From JAHZKN01 sp965250205 (GTDB taxonomy: Bacteria > Pseudomonadota > Alphaproteobacteria > Rhizobiales > Hyphomicrobiaceae): a stretch of DNA of 64,000 nt. Location of the stretch: the NCBI GenBank assembly GCA_965250205.1, contig CBDFNK010000022.1, forward strand, positions 1 through 64,000, in the 5' to 3' direction. The translations under genes and the position numbers were made by a program. Under the pieces are notes generated by a model. That model saw only the letters and a list, made by a program, of their open reading frames with translations, ran no database searches and was not told the DNA's origin. This document shows, in pieces, positions 30,201 through 36,217 of the stretch; within the stretch, counting starts at the first letter, position 1; each line of letters starts with the position of its first letter.

Positions 30201-33200
30201 CGCAGGGCGATACTTATCTCAATGTCGAAGGGCTCGCTGGGACAGACTTCAATGACACGCTCGGTGGCGATGGCGCATCGAATACGTTAGATGGTCGCGC
30301 GGGTCATGATCGCCTCGAAGGTCGCGATGGTGCAGATACGCTTCGCGGACGAGAAGGTAACGATAGCCTGGAGGGTGGCTTAGGCGCTGACATCGTCGAC
30401 GGTGGTGCTGGATCAGATACGGCTGATTATTTCTCATCATCTGCAGCCGTTGATGTTTCGCTGAGCAACGGCACGGCGACGGGTGGCGACGCTGAAGGCG
30501 ACACCCTGATTGATATTGAGAATATCACCGGCACAGACTTTGCCGATACCCTTGAAGGAAATGACGAGGCCAATATCCTCAGCGGTGGTCGGGACGATGA
30601 CACGCTGATCGGCAATGCAGGCGACGACACGCTGATTGGCGGACGTGGTGGTGATGCGCTGATTGGTGGTGAAGGGGTTGATATTGCCGACTATGCGCTT
30701 TCGAACACGGGCGTCACCATCGATATGGTGGATGGCTCTGCCGGTAGTGGCGATGCGGAAGGCGATACGTTCTCAAGCATTGAAATTGTCCAAGGGTCTA
30801 ATCAGGACGATATTATTCGCGGTGACGATTCCGATAACATTCTGCGCGGTCGTCTTGGAGCAGATATCCTTGATGGTCGTGGTGGGTTTGATATCGCAGA
30901 CTACACAGGGGCAGATGAAGCCGTCTCTGTCGACTTGTCGCTTGGCCAGGGTCTTGCCGGAGAAGCACTTGGTGATCAGCTGATTTCTATTGAGATGCTG
31001 CGCGGCACGACGTTTGCCGACACGTTTGTTGGTAGTGCTGGGAACGATGTTTTTGATGGCGGGTTTGGGGATGACGCCATCAGCGGTGGTGCGGGATCTG
31101 ATCAGTATCTGTTTGGATTTGACAGTTCTGCAGACACGGTCACCGAAAACGGTGATGCGAGTGACACAGATAGTGTGATAATGGGCGCGCTCATCCGTCC
31201 GAAAGATGTGTCGGTCATTCGGCAGGGTGATGATCTGTTCCTGGAATTAGAGCGTGATGACGGTTTCTTGATCGATACCCTGCTTGTCACTAATCATTTT
31301 GTCGGCCGCGAAACAGGCATCGAAGAAATTGTCTTTGCCGATGGCACGGTCTGGGATCGGGCACGGATTGATGATCTTCAGCGCGTTGGCCGCTTTAATG
31401 CAGAAGATGACATTTACAGACTGGCTGTTGAAGATGAAGTGGCGTCGATCAGTGTTGATGATCTAATTTCTAATGATGCCAGTGAGGGTGTCGATCAGCT
31501 TGAGGTCATCTCTGTCCAAAATGCTATCAATGGCGCTGCAACGCTGCTGGCAGAGGGCACCGTCAGTTTCTTAGGTGACCAAGATTTCAACGGCGACGCT
31601 TTCTTTGAATACACCGTGCGCGATCAGTTTGGCCGTGAGTCAACGGCTGAAGTGGAAGTCAATCTAGCACCTGTCAACGATGCGCCGGTTGGCGTTAACG
31701 ATGGTATAATCCATGGCATAGAAGATGAAGTTCTTCTCATCCCATTCGCTGATTTAGTCGCAAATGACATTGATGTCGACGGCGACATTCTAACGATCAT
31801 TGGTCCTATTGGGCCGCTTTATGATGAAGACGGCAATCCACTCAATACAACCTTCGCTCTGGACGGCACCAATGGTAAAGGCCGGGTAACCTCTGGCTTT
31901 GTTGAGTTTGATCCGTTTGAAGATCACTTTGGGTTTGCAGGCTTCACCTATACGGTTTCAGACCCCGATGGTCTCACTTCAACAGCTGCGGTTGAATTGT
32001 TCTTTGATCCCGTCAACGACGCACCGCGCAGTGGCATTGATGACACGGACAAGATTACCATTCGCTTGCAGACAACGACGACGATTACGGTTCAAAGCCT
32101 GTTGGCAAATGACTTTGATGTCGAAGGCGACGACTTCACATTTGAAGGCATACATTCTGGCGGGATACATGCGCCAACGAATGGTACGGCAATTTATGAT
32201 GAGGCTGCCGACGAAATCACCTTTACCCCGGACGAATTGGGACAAGCAACGTTTGCCTATGATCTTTTGGATGCAAGAGGGGCCAGGTCAACCATTACGG
32301 TTGAGTTGACTGTCATTCCTCTGAACGATCCACCAATTGCCAATGATGACAGTGGCTTTACAACATTAGAAGATGCGGCGCTGGTGATTGATCCGGCTGA
32401 CTTGTTGGCCAACGATACGGATCCAAATGACGATACGCTCGTTCTCGATAGTGTTGAGCGTTTCCCACTCAACGGAAAAGTCAGTATCAACCAAGATGGT
32501 ATGGTCGTCTTTACGCCACGCTCTGACTACAACGGAGAAGCGGGTTTTGTTTATCACATCTCAGATGGTGAAGGTGGATTTGATGAAGCCTTCGTCGCGA
32601 TCACCGTTTTGCCACGCAATGATGCTGCCATTTTACGTGATGACCTCGTCGAGGGCTTGGAAGATGAGCCGATCTTTGTGATCGCAGCTGAGGCCTTTGG
32701 TAATGATATTGAACCAGATGGCGATGTGATCTTCTTTGAGGATGCAACGATTGTTGGCATTCTCGAGGCCACCTATCTGACGACGCCAGACGTGAGCGTT
32801 TCAGCGGCCCTAACTGATGGCAGCGTCCTTCCAGCATGGCTTTCATTTGATGATCAAACATTGACCTTCCAGGGCCTTATGCCCTTGAGTGTTGTGGATC
32901 CGGTCAATGTTACGCTGACGTTTGATTACCCGCAGCAGGGCTTGTCGTTTGCACGGGATCTAAGCTTTACCCAAAACGACTTTGAGGCACTGGCTGATGG
33001 TTACGTCTATGATGGCGATCTTGCAGACAGTTACGACGTACGTACACCGTATGAAGAAAGCTATGAGTTTACTGCTGACACCTTGAGCGCAGATACGACT
33101 GTTGTTGCAGAACTGGCAACACCAGACATCAATGGTGAAACCGATCTGCCGAGTTGGTTGATATTTGATGCTGCAACTTTATCGTTCTCGGGAACGCCGC

Positions 33201-36200
33201 CTGTTGATGTCACGAGCGCCTTTGATGTGTCTTTGATATTTACGCGGCCCATCGCGCTGGGTGAAGAGGCAGTCTTTAATGACACGGTCTCGATAGATCC
33301 AACGGATCCAGACCTACTGGAAGGTATTGCCTACAATAGTGATGTGGCGTTGCTGGATATCAGCGCAGGATCGTTCTCTGCACGCTTAGCCAACGGCCGC
33401 GCCTTGCCGTCCTGGCTTGACTTTGATGTTGAGCAGATGCGTCTTGAAAAAACTGAAATCGCTCCAGAGCCTGGTGAGGATGTGGCACGTATTCAGGTTC
33501 TGTTTACGCCTGACCCTGAAACGTTGGCTGACGATACGTATGCTGCAACGACACGCGGATTTGCGCTTGAATTTACTGTTGATCCAGCCCTACCACTGGA
33601 TCCTTTACTCAACGCAATGCTTGCTAACAACGCGTACTTTGCAAGCCAGGGTGTGTTGGCACTGGATCTGGGTGCTGCGCAATCTGTAACAGCCCAGCAG
33701 GAAGCGCGTATCGACCTTCCCGAGTGGTTGTCGTTTGATGCCGAGACGCTCGGTTTTGTCGGTGCGCCGCTAGAAAGTTATGTTGGTGCCGTTCCAATTC
33801 GTCTCGATGTTGAAGGTAACGGAAGTGAGCTGCCGACCTTCTCTGTCATTACCGACCTTGTTGTTGATGAGACGTACACAATCGATACAGACTTTGGTGT
33901 GCCGGACGAGTTCTTACTTCGGGTGGCCTCAGAGCGTTTGGATCTGTTCCGCCCAGAAGACTTCAACGGTGTCGTGGCCGTTGACTACAACACAACGGAC
34001 GACAAAGGTGCGATCAGCGAGGCACCAGGAACGATTATTGTCAATGTCTTGGCACAGCCAGAAGTGCCAACCCCTGACGAAGATGCTGTAGAGGCGATTG
34101 AGGATCAGAGTGTCACATTCGCTGTTTCTGATCTGTTGGCCAATGACATTGATGTTGATGGAGATGCCTTCCACGCAATTGCGTTCGCGCAACCTGAACA
34201 TGGAGTGCTGGAGGTTCATCTTGCGACGGTCGAAGTCGACGCCCCAAGTACGTTGCCAACTCTGACAGATGGTGTGTACTCTGCGATTTTGAGAGACGGA
34301 TCAGATCTTCCAGACTGGATGTCTTTGGAAGGGGCGACAGGGCGTATTACGGCCACACCACCTTTTGCGTTTAAGCAAGCGTTGAGCATTCTGGTCACTG
34401 TCACGGATGGAACGACCTCACAGACGGAGCTGTTACGCCCTGCCTTTGATGGCAACACAGGGGCCACTCTGACTTACACGCCAACACCAAGCTATAATGG
34501 AGCCGATCAGTTCACCTATACGATCACAGATGACCTGCAGGGATCTGCTGATGGACGTGTTGAAATCAACGTTCTTGCGGTCAATGATCCGCCAACTGCA
34601 AACGAAGATAGCCTTGATGGATTCGAAGACATTGTTCTTGTGATTGATCCGACAACCCTGCTTGCAAATGATATTGATGTTGATGGTGACCCACTCACTC
34701 TGACAGGCGTTTTGAACCCAGTGAATGGTCTGGTCGTTTTTGAGAACGGTGAGGTTGCCTTCACACCGACGCCGAATTTTGATGGCGACGCTTCATTTGA
34801 TTATGTTGTCAGTGATGGAGTTGATGGCGAGAGCGTTGGCCATGTAGAAATCAATGTCCAGTCGACAAATGTGGCGCCAATCGCAACGACTGACGTCATC
34901 GAGGCAATCGAAGATGAGGCGATCACAATTACCATTGCGGATCTGTTGGCGAATGACAGCGATCCTGATGGTGATACTTTTGAGTTTATTTCGATTGAGA
35001 GCAGCGTTGATGATGCGCGATCATTTATTCTGCCTGATGGTCGAATTCAATTCGTGCCAGATGAAAACATCAATGGCTTGGTGACCTTCAATTATGAGAT
35101 CACCGATGGTCGGCTGAGTAGCACGGGTCAAGTTCAGCTCAACTTTGCGGCGGTCAACGACGGACCTATTGCCATTGATGATGGTGTGTTTACCGGTGAC
35201 GAGGATGTGCCGGTCGTCATTGATCTTGCAACCCTGTTATCAAATGACCGCGATGTGGAAGGCGATACCTTCTCTGTAGACGCCGTCTTTGATGGTGAAA
35301 ATGGCGACGTTGTCATTAGCGGTGACAACGCTGTCTTTACACCGCGGGCAGATTACTTTGGCAATGCTGGGTTCACATATCGTGTTGTGGATTCAGGAGG
35401 TGCATCGAGCACAGGCTTTGTCGCCATCACATTGTTACCAGCGGATGATCTGCCGATTGCTGTTTCAGATGCAGGATATGAGGTTTTCGAAGACAGCTTT
35501 ATTGATATTGACCCGGCAGAACTGCTTGCCAATGACTTTGATCCAGATGGCGATGACATCATCTTCCTGAGTGCACTGACGGATGGTGCATTCCGAGTGG
35601 AGCCTGCTGCTGACTTCTTTGGTGAACTGGTTGTCACCTATGAGATCACGGATGGCTCAGGCATTCCGGTCCAAACCACCGTCACGCTTAATGTTCTGCC
35701 CCTTCCAGATGCGCCAGTCGCCGTTAATGACGAACTCGACATGATTGAGGACACACCACTGACGATTTTGATCAGTGATCTGCTCGACAATGATATCGAC
35801 GTTGATTTTGACGCTCTGTTGTTCCGGTCTGTAATACTGGAAGATGGTGTGAGTGTTCAGAATAACGGCATCGGTCAGTTGATTGTCACGCCGGATGCGG
35901 ATCTCAATGGTCCAGCGTCATTCCGCTATGAAATTGAAGATTCCACCGGTTTGGTTTCGAGCGCCAACGTGGAAATTGCGATCGATGCGGTCAATGATGC
36001 ACCGGTGATCGGTGTTGTGCCGGATCTTTCTGGCACCGAGGACACGGCGTTTACGGCAACGCTTGCTGCCAACCTGTTTACGGATGTCGATGGTGATGCG
36101 CTGGCACCGAGGACGGTTGGTGTGCGATGTCGATGGCGATGGCTCTGCGCTGCCGGTGTGGCTCGCCTTCGATGCTGTGACGCGGACATTGTCTGGCACG

Positions 36201-36217
36201 CCGCCGCAAGACTTTAA
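15257..36217 (+). CDS. Giant RTX / cadherin-like type I secreted protein, 5' part (frame broken near 36100)
   Basis: About 6,986 residues from ATG 15257 (AGGA at 15245). Order: unrecognised N-domain (1-300); RTX repeats; linker shared with cassette 3 from about residue 423, including a proline-rich stretch; constant module (655-894); EF-hand-like calcium loops (905-971: DPLVLDLDGDGIETVSL, YFDHDGDFF, DKDGNGRIDD); a long unassigned region; 19 RTX-type units (about 1605-4195); seven Ig/cadherin-like modules of the ND.P.A.ND...ED...LL.ND.D.DGD type; a second RTX block (about 4900-5290); then at least 11 more such modules. This is a large extracellular calcium-dependent surface or effector protein of the type I secretion class. 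After FTDVDGDAL (about nt 36100) the frame turns into non-RTX sequence, while the correct sequence continues in the frame at 36012-38420. Mutation, assembly error or programmed shift cannot be told apart here. Confidence 0.85.
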   Translation: MARIQYTTEIISSYLFDQLSLPTNLVDNDLIRASNAKGDDVKIDATWYMTAGPGRFALPSLSPLVQAFFARDSQGNYLHQLAGRATPYTKSELANQSGTGLLPIDTVQFEFQQYEYDDGADNIAERSYIWNSTGFSIPNVAQFYVDPSTGERSIGNLKIQSLHTIDSNRYPEENFDYDSDDWLAYIDSLLGISQDRLDPSRIGRKVSFDFDGSQWPTMTGSATGGGYGVAEFDQDVAKELANRGALFGANFVTSGLALHNQTIEFLQDLFDNGPARFLDHEDRPILYGTLDGDTLDANDAEDFPFFKDGGYVENGVVIVAGDGTDIVYGTKKDDALYGGKGDDTFEAGGSINPLNSNDYYSSGDDLIHGGGIGIHWSADGVDTVNYGSTLGLADGAPLVITFVPANASAGQGTAIEVTEDGFGGTDTLFSIERIFATSGDDEVKFTTLQALESLTNVIIDGGSETKYDLLDFSNFTGTLDASTLQLVDGELTIGGVTFKDFEELRDTQKSGRIFGTQSTPAPPPPPPPEGEDPPPPPPSPEQLLQPIIDKVLDSTTRGPDASNPMSRALNILLAEDYQALANIKAVFGGEGDDFIAADAGVLEIRGEAGDDLLIATNALYAPAVAGDDDTPPQPEQRVTIDGGSDNDAVVALFGEKALTVGGEGRDWIWNRSAGGELYGDTFSGVSATPDGDGNPVAVDYDDPANADNFWWWPDTTIKDAQSNDVLQFFGLPLTGGVQGLPLIAGGGAAALFTPSAGLFSDDAFNNEQGHFFVDNFLVSMNYVFKKDADGNNTLYVVNALDGLMGLFSDVSFEQTSDGSNIRGAMTVENYTITYSAWGFGLNEAVEQGITGDLNMVFKLENKFLAALAWLPPTPGLGGLGKLLPLIDEAASLKAFASLYEKSLSWVDGADPLVLDLDGDGIETVSLGDSNVYFDHDGDFFAEKTGWLSGDDGFLALDKDGNGRIDDISELFGGVGLSGFGVLGVYDEAANGGNGDGVIDAGDLIWSELRVWQDVDQDGESAASELSTLEDLGIVSISLNSSALDIVTPQGTTLVGTSTFARADGSTGNAFDAVFELNDVDTRYLGETGKAPWLADNALNSKGFGRLADLAVVASNDFEVADLVTQAAQSMTVPKLKTLREQSGDALGAWAYALDLTRELTPVLVETAGDGAVTLVDRGVYVEDASGGYWTLKSGQDVLDGDGNAIARATLEDVLAQGASSGQTWQVEQAFSPSSRDDALSHRVEAPYLAELIDGRAQIIDYGFQHADGSWRLASGADVVDGDGAVIALPTLDDVLAQAAPDGHEWRQESIGFNPYGFIEVEHIGINFIDGVVVDYTVEVTDRDGTFFVWARNLDRALELQDKQGTARNFNLRNFEIDFETLDEVGSTDDSQFRVELLTPAQLQFATSVGGVDFRPEILSATINDADGTIAYAVNDTGEASISAEEFDSGIDTVIDLLGVLMDQYLLASRSFAVRLALQGGLSDFARGLEYNGDLDKFQATEDNSRQLAPLFEAIFESAPAGYDPAYDYLTDWNELLAYIYTDFKLDSSVNLYGTTVQIDQPWILQMLLPAFENVGIDLDLLAAMNALGLDETRLIEHAPDATEVNGTNGIDFFYMSEGNQTYDGGFGSDHYFVGKDIGTADLDDGVNLILDQDDGDVDDLRFTDITSDQVTAIRDGQDLILEIAGRDDVIRINDQFLGELNPFLSNGTQLESGVSSIIFADGEIWDRFRMSFEVADPQDTNDAYVGSGSADVLWGGKGNDNLEGGWGGDIYIYERGDGQDVIDDAGGFSFGAVQAGLDFLHFRGDISSEDLKLTRDGDSEDLLISLLDEDGNVTADTITIEKQFGGIALNFQAFSAIDPNLGIDYIAPGMIERFIFGDGTSIDFEETVERVLENAKTDSDDAIYGFINGNTLDGGAGDDFLTGKQGSDTYIFGRAYGQDVIEDLDYSSKLFGDTPDKLRFVDDLRWTDFDFLRDGSSDTLTMRVTGTDDQVTLADFNKEILLIGFVNRIETIEFGDGTEWSYLKFLQHYIDIAKTSGDDHIYGFVLGDYIDGGAGNDRLEGLGGNDSYVFARGYGEDTILDINIHPNVGFTNGGEDSLILEGIASGDVTFSRTDLDLIITVNDTGEKVVLENQYVRDHLQGYAIEILEFSDQTLEFTNLNPEDLDLVGTNAGETITGSNFSETIDGRGGDDTLVGGDGGDRYKFDAGYGQDVIIDTRVRASWRDREGINVPVDDVVEFGDDITQADAVFSKDGNDLVVSVQGRTDTLRIRDQFVGTIHGVERFEFQDGSFLLISDVEEILQIVGGNRGDNVIEGVPDQPNTLDGRQGDDTLVGGSAADTYAFGAGYDFDRVEEQQDSTGVIDRIIFGTTVQSDSLIVRRDGDDLLIDLGSGTDVLTIVGGLASTRVEEFHFADGSILTIDDLLNRLTIGTDGDDQLIGFDDRSETLSGGAGSDALEGKTGDDSYEFGFGDGRDSILETGGVDQVQFGVGVTRDQISFADIDGDLLISLTGTGENIVVLGGASNDLDALVETFVFDSGDVLTLEDVRTIIRDSVNSAAQNLIDGTTEAEGLNVVPGGGFDTVKMGPDTRVVFSSGDGIDRIEVPTSVSGAEIVISDLSATQAEVRVGDLDGRDLIIAFPETGDQLVLVDALLKSALPTITFPGGIVWDRATLIAQSIREQTGPEADIIFGSATADTIEGGRGNDDIQGGGGDDTYVFTQGDGRDVIADTSGFDRLEVKGYRQDDLTVTRPVADRDDLLLSFTDSDDEILIKPAGIDVVVFGDGSELTIVALQELAVGQGTPFDDVINGSDTANTLAGGPGNDTLIGQDGSDAYIYARGDGRDIIDDQGRFDDVNELIIHDYAPGDVTIVRHDDRLDDVVLRFTVTDEIVIRGGFVDNGRHLAKVTFEDGTQWTFADLISAFEAQPDATSGDDTLIGDSSANVLAGGAGNDYLSGDNGSDTYIFNRGDGSDIILEDGAGSTDRLELRGYLPSEVILSQVGTGADLRIQFAGTSDQIVVRDTLGGSFINQIEEIAFEDGTTWPIATVRSMVFTNAATSGDDAIVGGRATDTLSGGAGNDYLSGQNGSDTYVFNRGDGSDVILEGGAGSTDRLELRGYLPSEVTLTQVGDTSDLRIQFAGTSDQIVVRDTLGGSFINQIEEIAFDDGTTWPIATVRSTVFTNAATPGDDSIIGSGANDTLAGGIGNDYLSGQNGSDTYVFNRGDGNDTIFDNGNSAGTDRLELHGYTPSEVVLSKVHSGADLRLSFVGTSDQIVVRDTLGGSSANQIEEITFDDGTTWTMADVIAALAGSTPSVIEGTSADETLTSLASDDYLTGGDGSDIYAFTRGDGKDVIDENGFNDTDQIAIHGYTPSEVVVSRSGDTDDLRIGFVGTDDEIVVRNTLGGDIRDQIEQIAFDDGTVWSAETVRTMVLATHSTSGNDTVVGGAQNETLSGGLGNDYLSGGDGSDVYDFTRGDGKDVIDENGFNDTDQIAIHGYTPNEVMLSRVGNTDDLRISFANSDDEIVVIGTLDSSTDQIEQIIFDDGTVWTAETVRTMVLATHSTSGNDTVVGGAQNETLSGGLGNDYLSGGDGSDVYDFTRGDGKDVIDDNGFNDTDQIAIHGYTPNEVMLSRVGNTDDLRISFANSDDEIVVIGTLDSSTDQIEQIIFDDGTVWTSDEVSQRLIADQATDGDDNVEGFGTDDTLAGGAGHDVLTGGNGNDTYIYARGDGNDLIVETTFNSGDQLRLIGIDPNDVKLQRGVDNDLEVIVVESAPGVDDSGRITARASFTGTSSRGIESIVFDDGTVWLRADFETLADRNQATVGADRLTGTTLDDTIEGLAGDDLLIGLDGADTYRYTRGDGKDTIRDSGSGTDLLEISGYTQSEVTFDRRGIEGKDLVIRLADEGDEITIIGGLDGSAADRIETIALLDDDLTLTLAQVQAELLLNQATSGDDLIVGTTGDDILAGGAGNDLLSGGLGDDTYQYAAGDGDDRISDVGNSFDTVELTDYTSDDVIFALRAGPESLDLVVRLAGDRERLVLENALAEGSIGIEQLVFSDGEVWDRASLRERALSDVDTLSNDFVYGFDGNDTLNAEAGDDYMSGGKGSDVYRFQRGDGHDTIDDTEATGSAVDRVEFLNVVSSEVSVTRLFKGSDAIVFNFTTSDTDSLTVIDGLADDGKGIEEYTFTDGVTWSKSTIETLLDNNAPVAVNDGFFTATSGEAITILAPTLLRNDFDADGDALSLIYVDGGTDGIAELDAEGNVRFTANADFSGPTQITYKISDGRNGIAEASVDVRVRPVAEARDDDGFTVAEDGFLTIRTERLLSNDVDGDRMIVAQVFGAENGTASLASNGEITFTPDADFNGFARFVYVANTPEGGRAEAQVLIEVTAVNDAPVGVDDPGFTTLEDTPFQIVASDLLANDTDVDGDALVVASVLSSANLTVELTDDGVILVSPRDYFFGDTFFNYVVTDPDGATATGRVDVFVTPVNNAPEPQNDYFDADNGQPIREDNPIVITVEELTANDIDRDGDPLVVTSVQNSVGGTAELLPNGTVLFTPQDNFNGEATFDYTVDDREGAQASATATVVYQPVNDNPIANDDRYDSPQDPSLAMTLSGLEDTPLEIPIVELLKNDADVEGLVISFESASSGIDGDVVVTDHDTVIFTPDQDYWGEATFTYLISDPDGAVDAADVTLYFENVGDAPPEAVTDIINVFEDVPTLIPISVLLGNDTDIDRDTIEFVSWRLPTASEELANGPLNGVVLENADGDLVFTPDLNSVTSSGFYYSVTDGSDGVTEGFVDIVMIPLNDQPVAVADNGGITQLDVPLVLRVSDLLENDFDIDEDDVVSFVGVDNASVGSFEIVDANGEQFITLRVADGFTGDVTLQYRVTDLAGFEDVGSITATVATTYNGFITGTPLLDLLLGTPGDDNISAFEGADVIEAGGGDDLIFGGDDGDTIDGGAGVDVVDFEGSNTGVRADLTSRVGQGGFAQGDTYLNVEGLAGTDFNDTLGGDGASNTLDGRAGHDRLEGRDGADTLRGREGNDSLEGGLGADIVDGGAGSDTADYFSSSAAVDVSLSNGTATGGDAEGDTLIDIENITGTDFADTLEGNDEANILSGGRDDDTLIGNAGDDTLIGGRGGDALIGGEGVDIADYALSNTGVTIDMVDGSAGSGDAEGDTFSSIEIVQGSNQDDIIRGDDSDNILRGRLGADILDGRGGFDIADYTGADEAVSVDLSLGQGLAGEALGDQLISIEMLRGTTFADTFVGSAGNDVFDGGFGDDAISGGAGSDQYLFGFDSSADTVTENGDASDTDSVIMGALIRPKDVSVIRQGDDLFLELERDDGFLIDTLLVTNHFVGRETGIEEIVFADGTVWDRARIDDLQRVGRFNAEDDIYRLAVEDEVASISVDDLISNDASEGVDQLEVISVQNAINGAATLLAEGTVSFLGDQDFNGDAFFEYTVRDQFGRESTAEVEVNLAPVNDAPVGVNDGIIHGIEDEVLLIPFADLVANDIDVDGDILTIIGPIGPLYDEDGNPLNTTFALDGTNGKGRVTSGFVEFDPFEDHFGFAGFTYTVSDPDGLTSTAAVELFFDPVNDAPRSGIDDTDKITIRLQTTTTITVQSLLANDFDVEGDDFTFEGIHSGGIHAPTNGTAIYDEAADEITFTPDELGQATFAYDLLDARGARSTITVELTVIPLNDPPIANDDSGFTTLEDAALVIDPADLLANDTDPNDDTLVLDSVERFPLNGKVSINQDGMVVFTPRSDYNGEAGFVYHISDGEGGFDEAFVAITVLPRNDAAILRDDLVEGLEDEPIFVIAAEAFGNDIEPDGDVIFFEDATIVGILEATYLTTPDVSVSAALTDGSVLPAWLSFDDQTLTFQGLMPLSVVDPVNVTLTFDYPQQGLSFARDLSFTQNDFEALADGYVYDGDLADSYDVRTPYEESYEFTADTLSADTTVVAELATPDINGETDLPSWLIFDAATLSFSGTPPVDVTSAFDVSLIFTRPIALGEEAVFNDTVSIDPTDPDLLEGIAYNSDVALLDISAGSFSARLANGRALPSWLDFDVEQMRLEKTEIAPEPGEDVARIQVLFTPDPETLADDTYAATTRGFALEFTVDPALPLDPLLNAMLANNAYFASQGVLALDLGAAQSVTAQQEARIDLPEWLSFDAETLGFVGAPLESYVGAVPIRLDVEGNGSELPTFSVITDLVVDETYTIDTDFGVPDEFLLRVASERLDLFRPEDFNGVVAVDYNTTDDKGAISEAPGTIIVNVLAQPEVPTPDEDAVEAIEDQSVTFAVSDLLANDIDVDGDAFHAIAFAQPEHGVLEVHLATVEVDAPSTLPTLTDGVYSAILRDGSDLPDWMSLEGATGRITATPPFAFKQALSILVTVTDGTTSQTELLRPAFDGNTGATLTYTPTPSYNGADQFTYTITDDLQGSADGRVEINVLAVNDPPTANEDSLDGFEDIVLVIDPTTLLANDIDVDGDPLTLTGVLNPVNGLVVFENGEVAFTPTPNFDGDASFDYVVSDGVDGESVGHVEINVQSTNVAPIATTDVIEAIEDEAITITIADLLANDSDPDGDTFEFISIESSVDDARSFILPDGRIQFVPDENINGLVTFNYEITDGRLSSTGQVQLNFAAVNDGPIAIDDGVFTGDEDVPVVIDLATLLSNDRDVEGDTFSVDAVFDGENGDVVISGDNAVFTPRADYFGNAGFTYRVVDSGGASSTGFVAITLLPADDLPIAVSDAGYEVFEDSFIDIDPAELLANDFDPDGDDIIFLSALTDGAFRVEPAADFFGELVVTYEITDGSGIPVQTTVTLNVLPLPDAPVAVNDELDMIEDTPLTILISDLLDNDIDVDFDALLFRSVILEDGVSVQNNGIGQLIVTPDADLNGPASFRYEIEDSTGLVSSANVEIAIDAVNDAPVIGVVPDLSGTEDTAFTATLAANLFTDVDGDALAPRTVGVRCRWRWLCAAGVARLRCCDADIVWHAAARL
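17219..17938 (+). repeat. Constant module, copy 5 (inside the giant gene)
   Basis: Full 720-bp copy. Where the cassettes switch to ANDN and stop, this copy runs on from AASLKA into FASLYEKSLSW and the EF-hand-like loops of the giant body. This junction marks the border between the exchangeable front and the long secreted body. Confidence 0.85.
20070..27840 (+). repeat. 19 tandem RTX-type units in the giant protein
   Basis: Each unit is about 100-150 residues. It has one or two RTX nonapeptides (such as LSGGAGNDYLSG), a (S/G)D.Y.F.RGDG.D.I motif, beta-rich sequence with D(D/E)LRI or similar, and an IEQI.FDDGT.W segment; this is the hemolysin-type calcium-binding related pattern. I counted 19 D.Y.F/Y motifs. 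Units 10-12 and 14-15 are very similar at the DNA level, which indicates recent tandem duplication. Confidence 0.8.
25550..26287 (+). repeat. Near-identical tandem duplication of about 369 bp
   Basis: The two units 25550-25918 and 25919-26287 differ at few bases by eye; for example, GACGAGAATGGG versus GACGACAATGGG. Both contain GATGTTTATGACTTTACCCG and TTGACTCTTCCACCGACC. The copy number is likely to vary between strains or to be collapsed in short-read assemblies. Confidence 0.75.
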
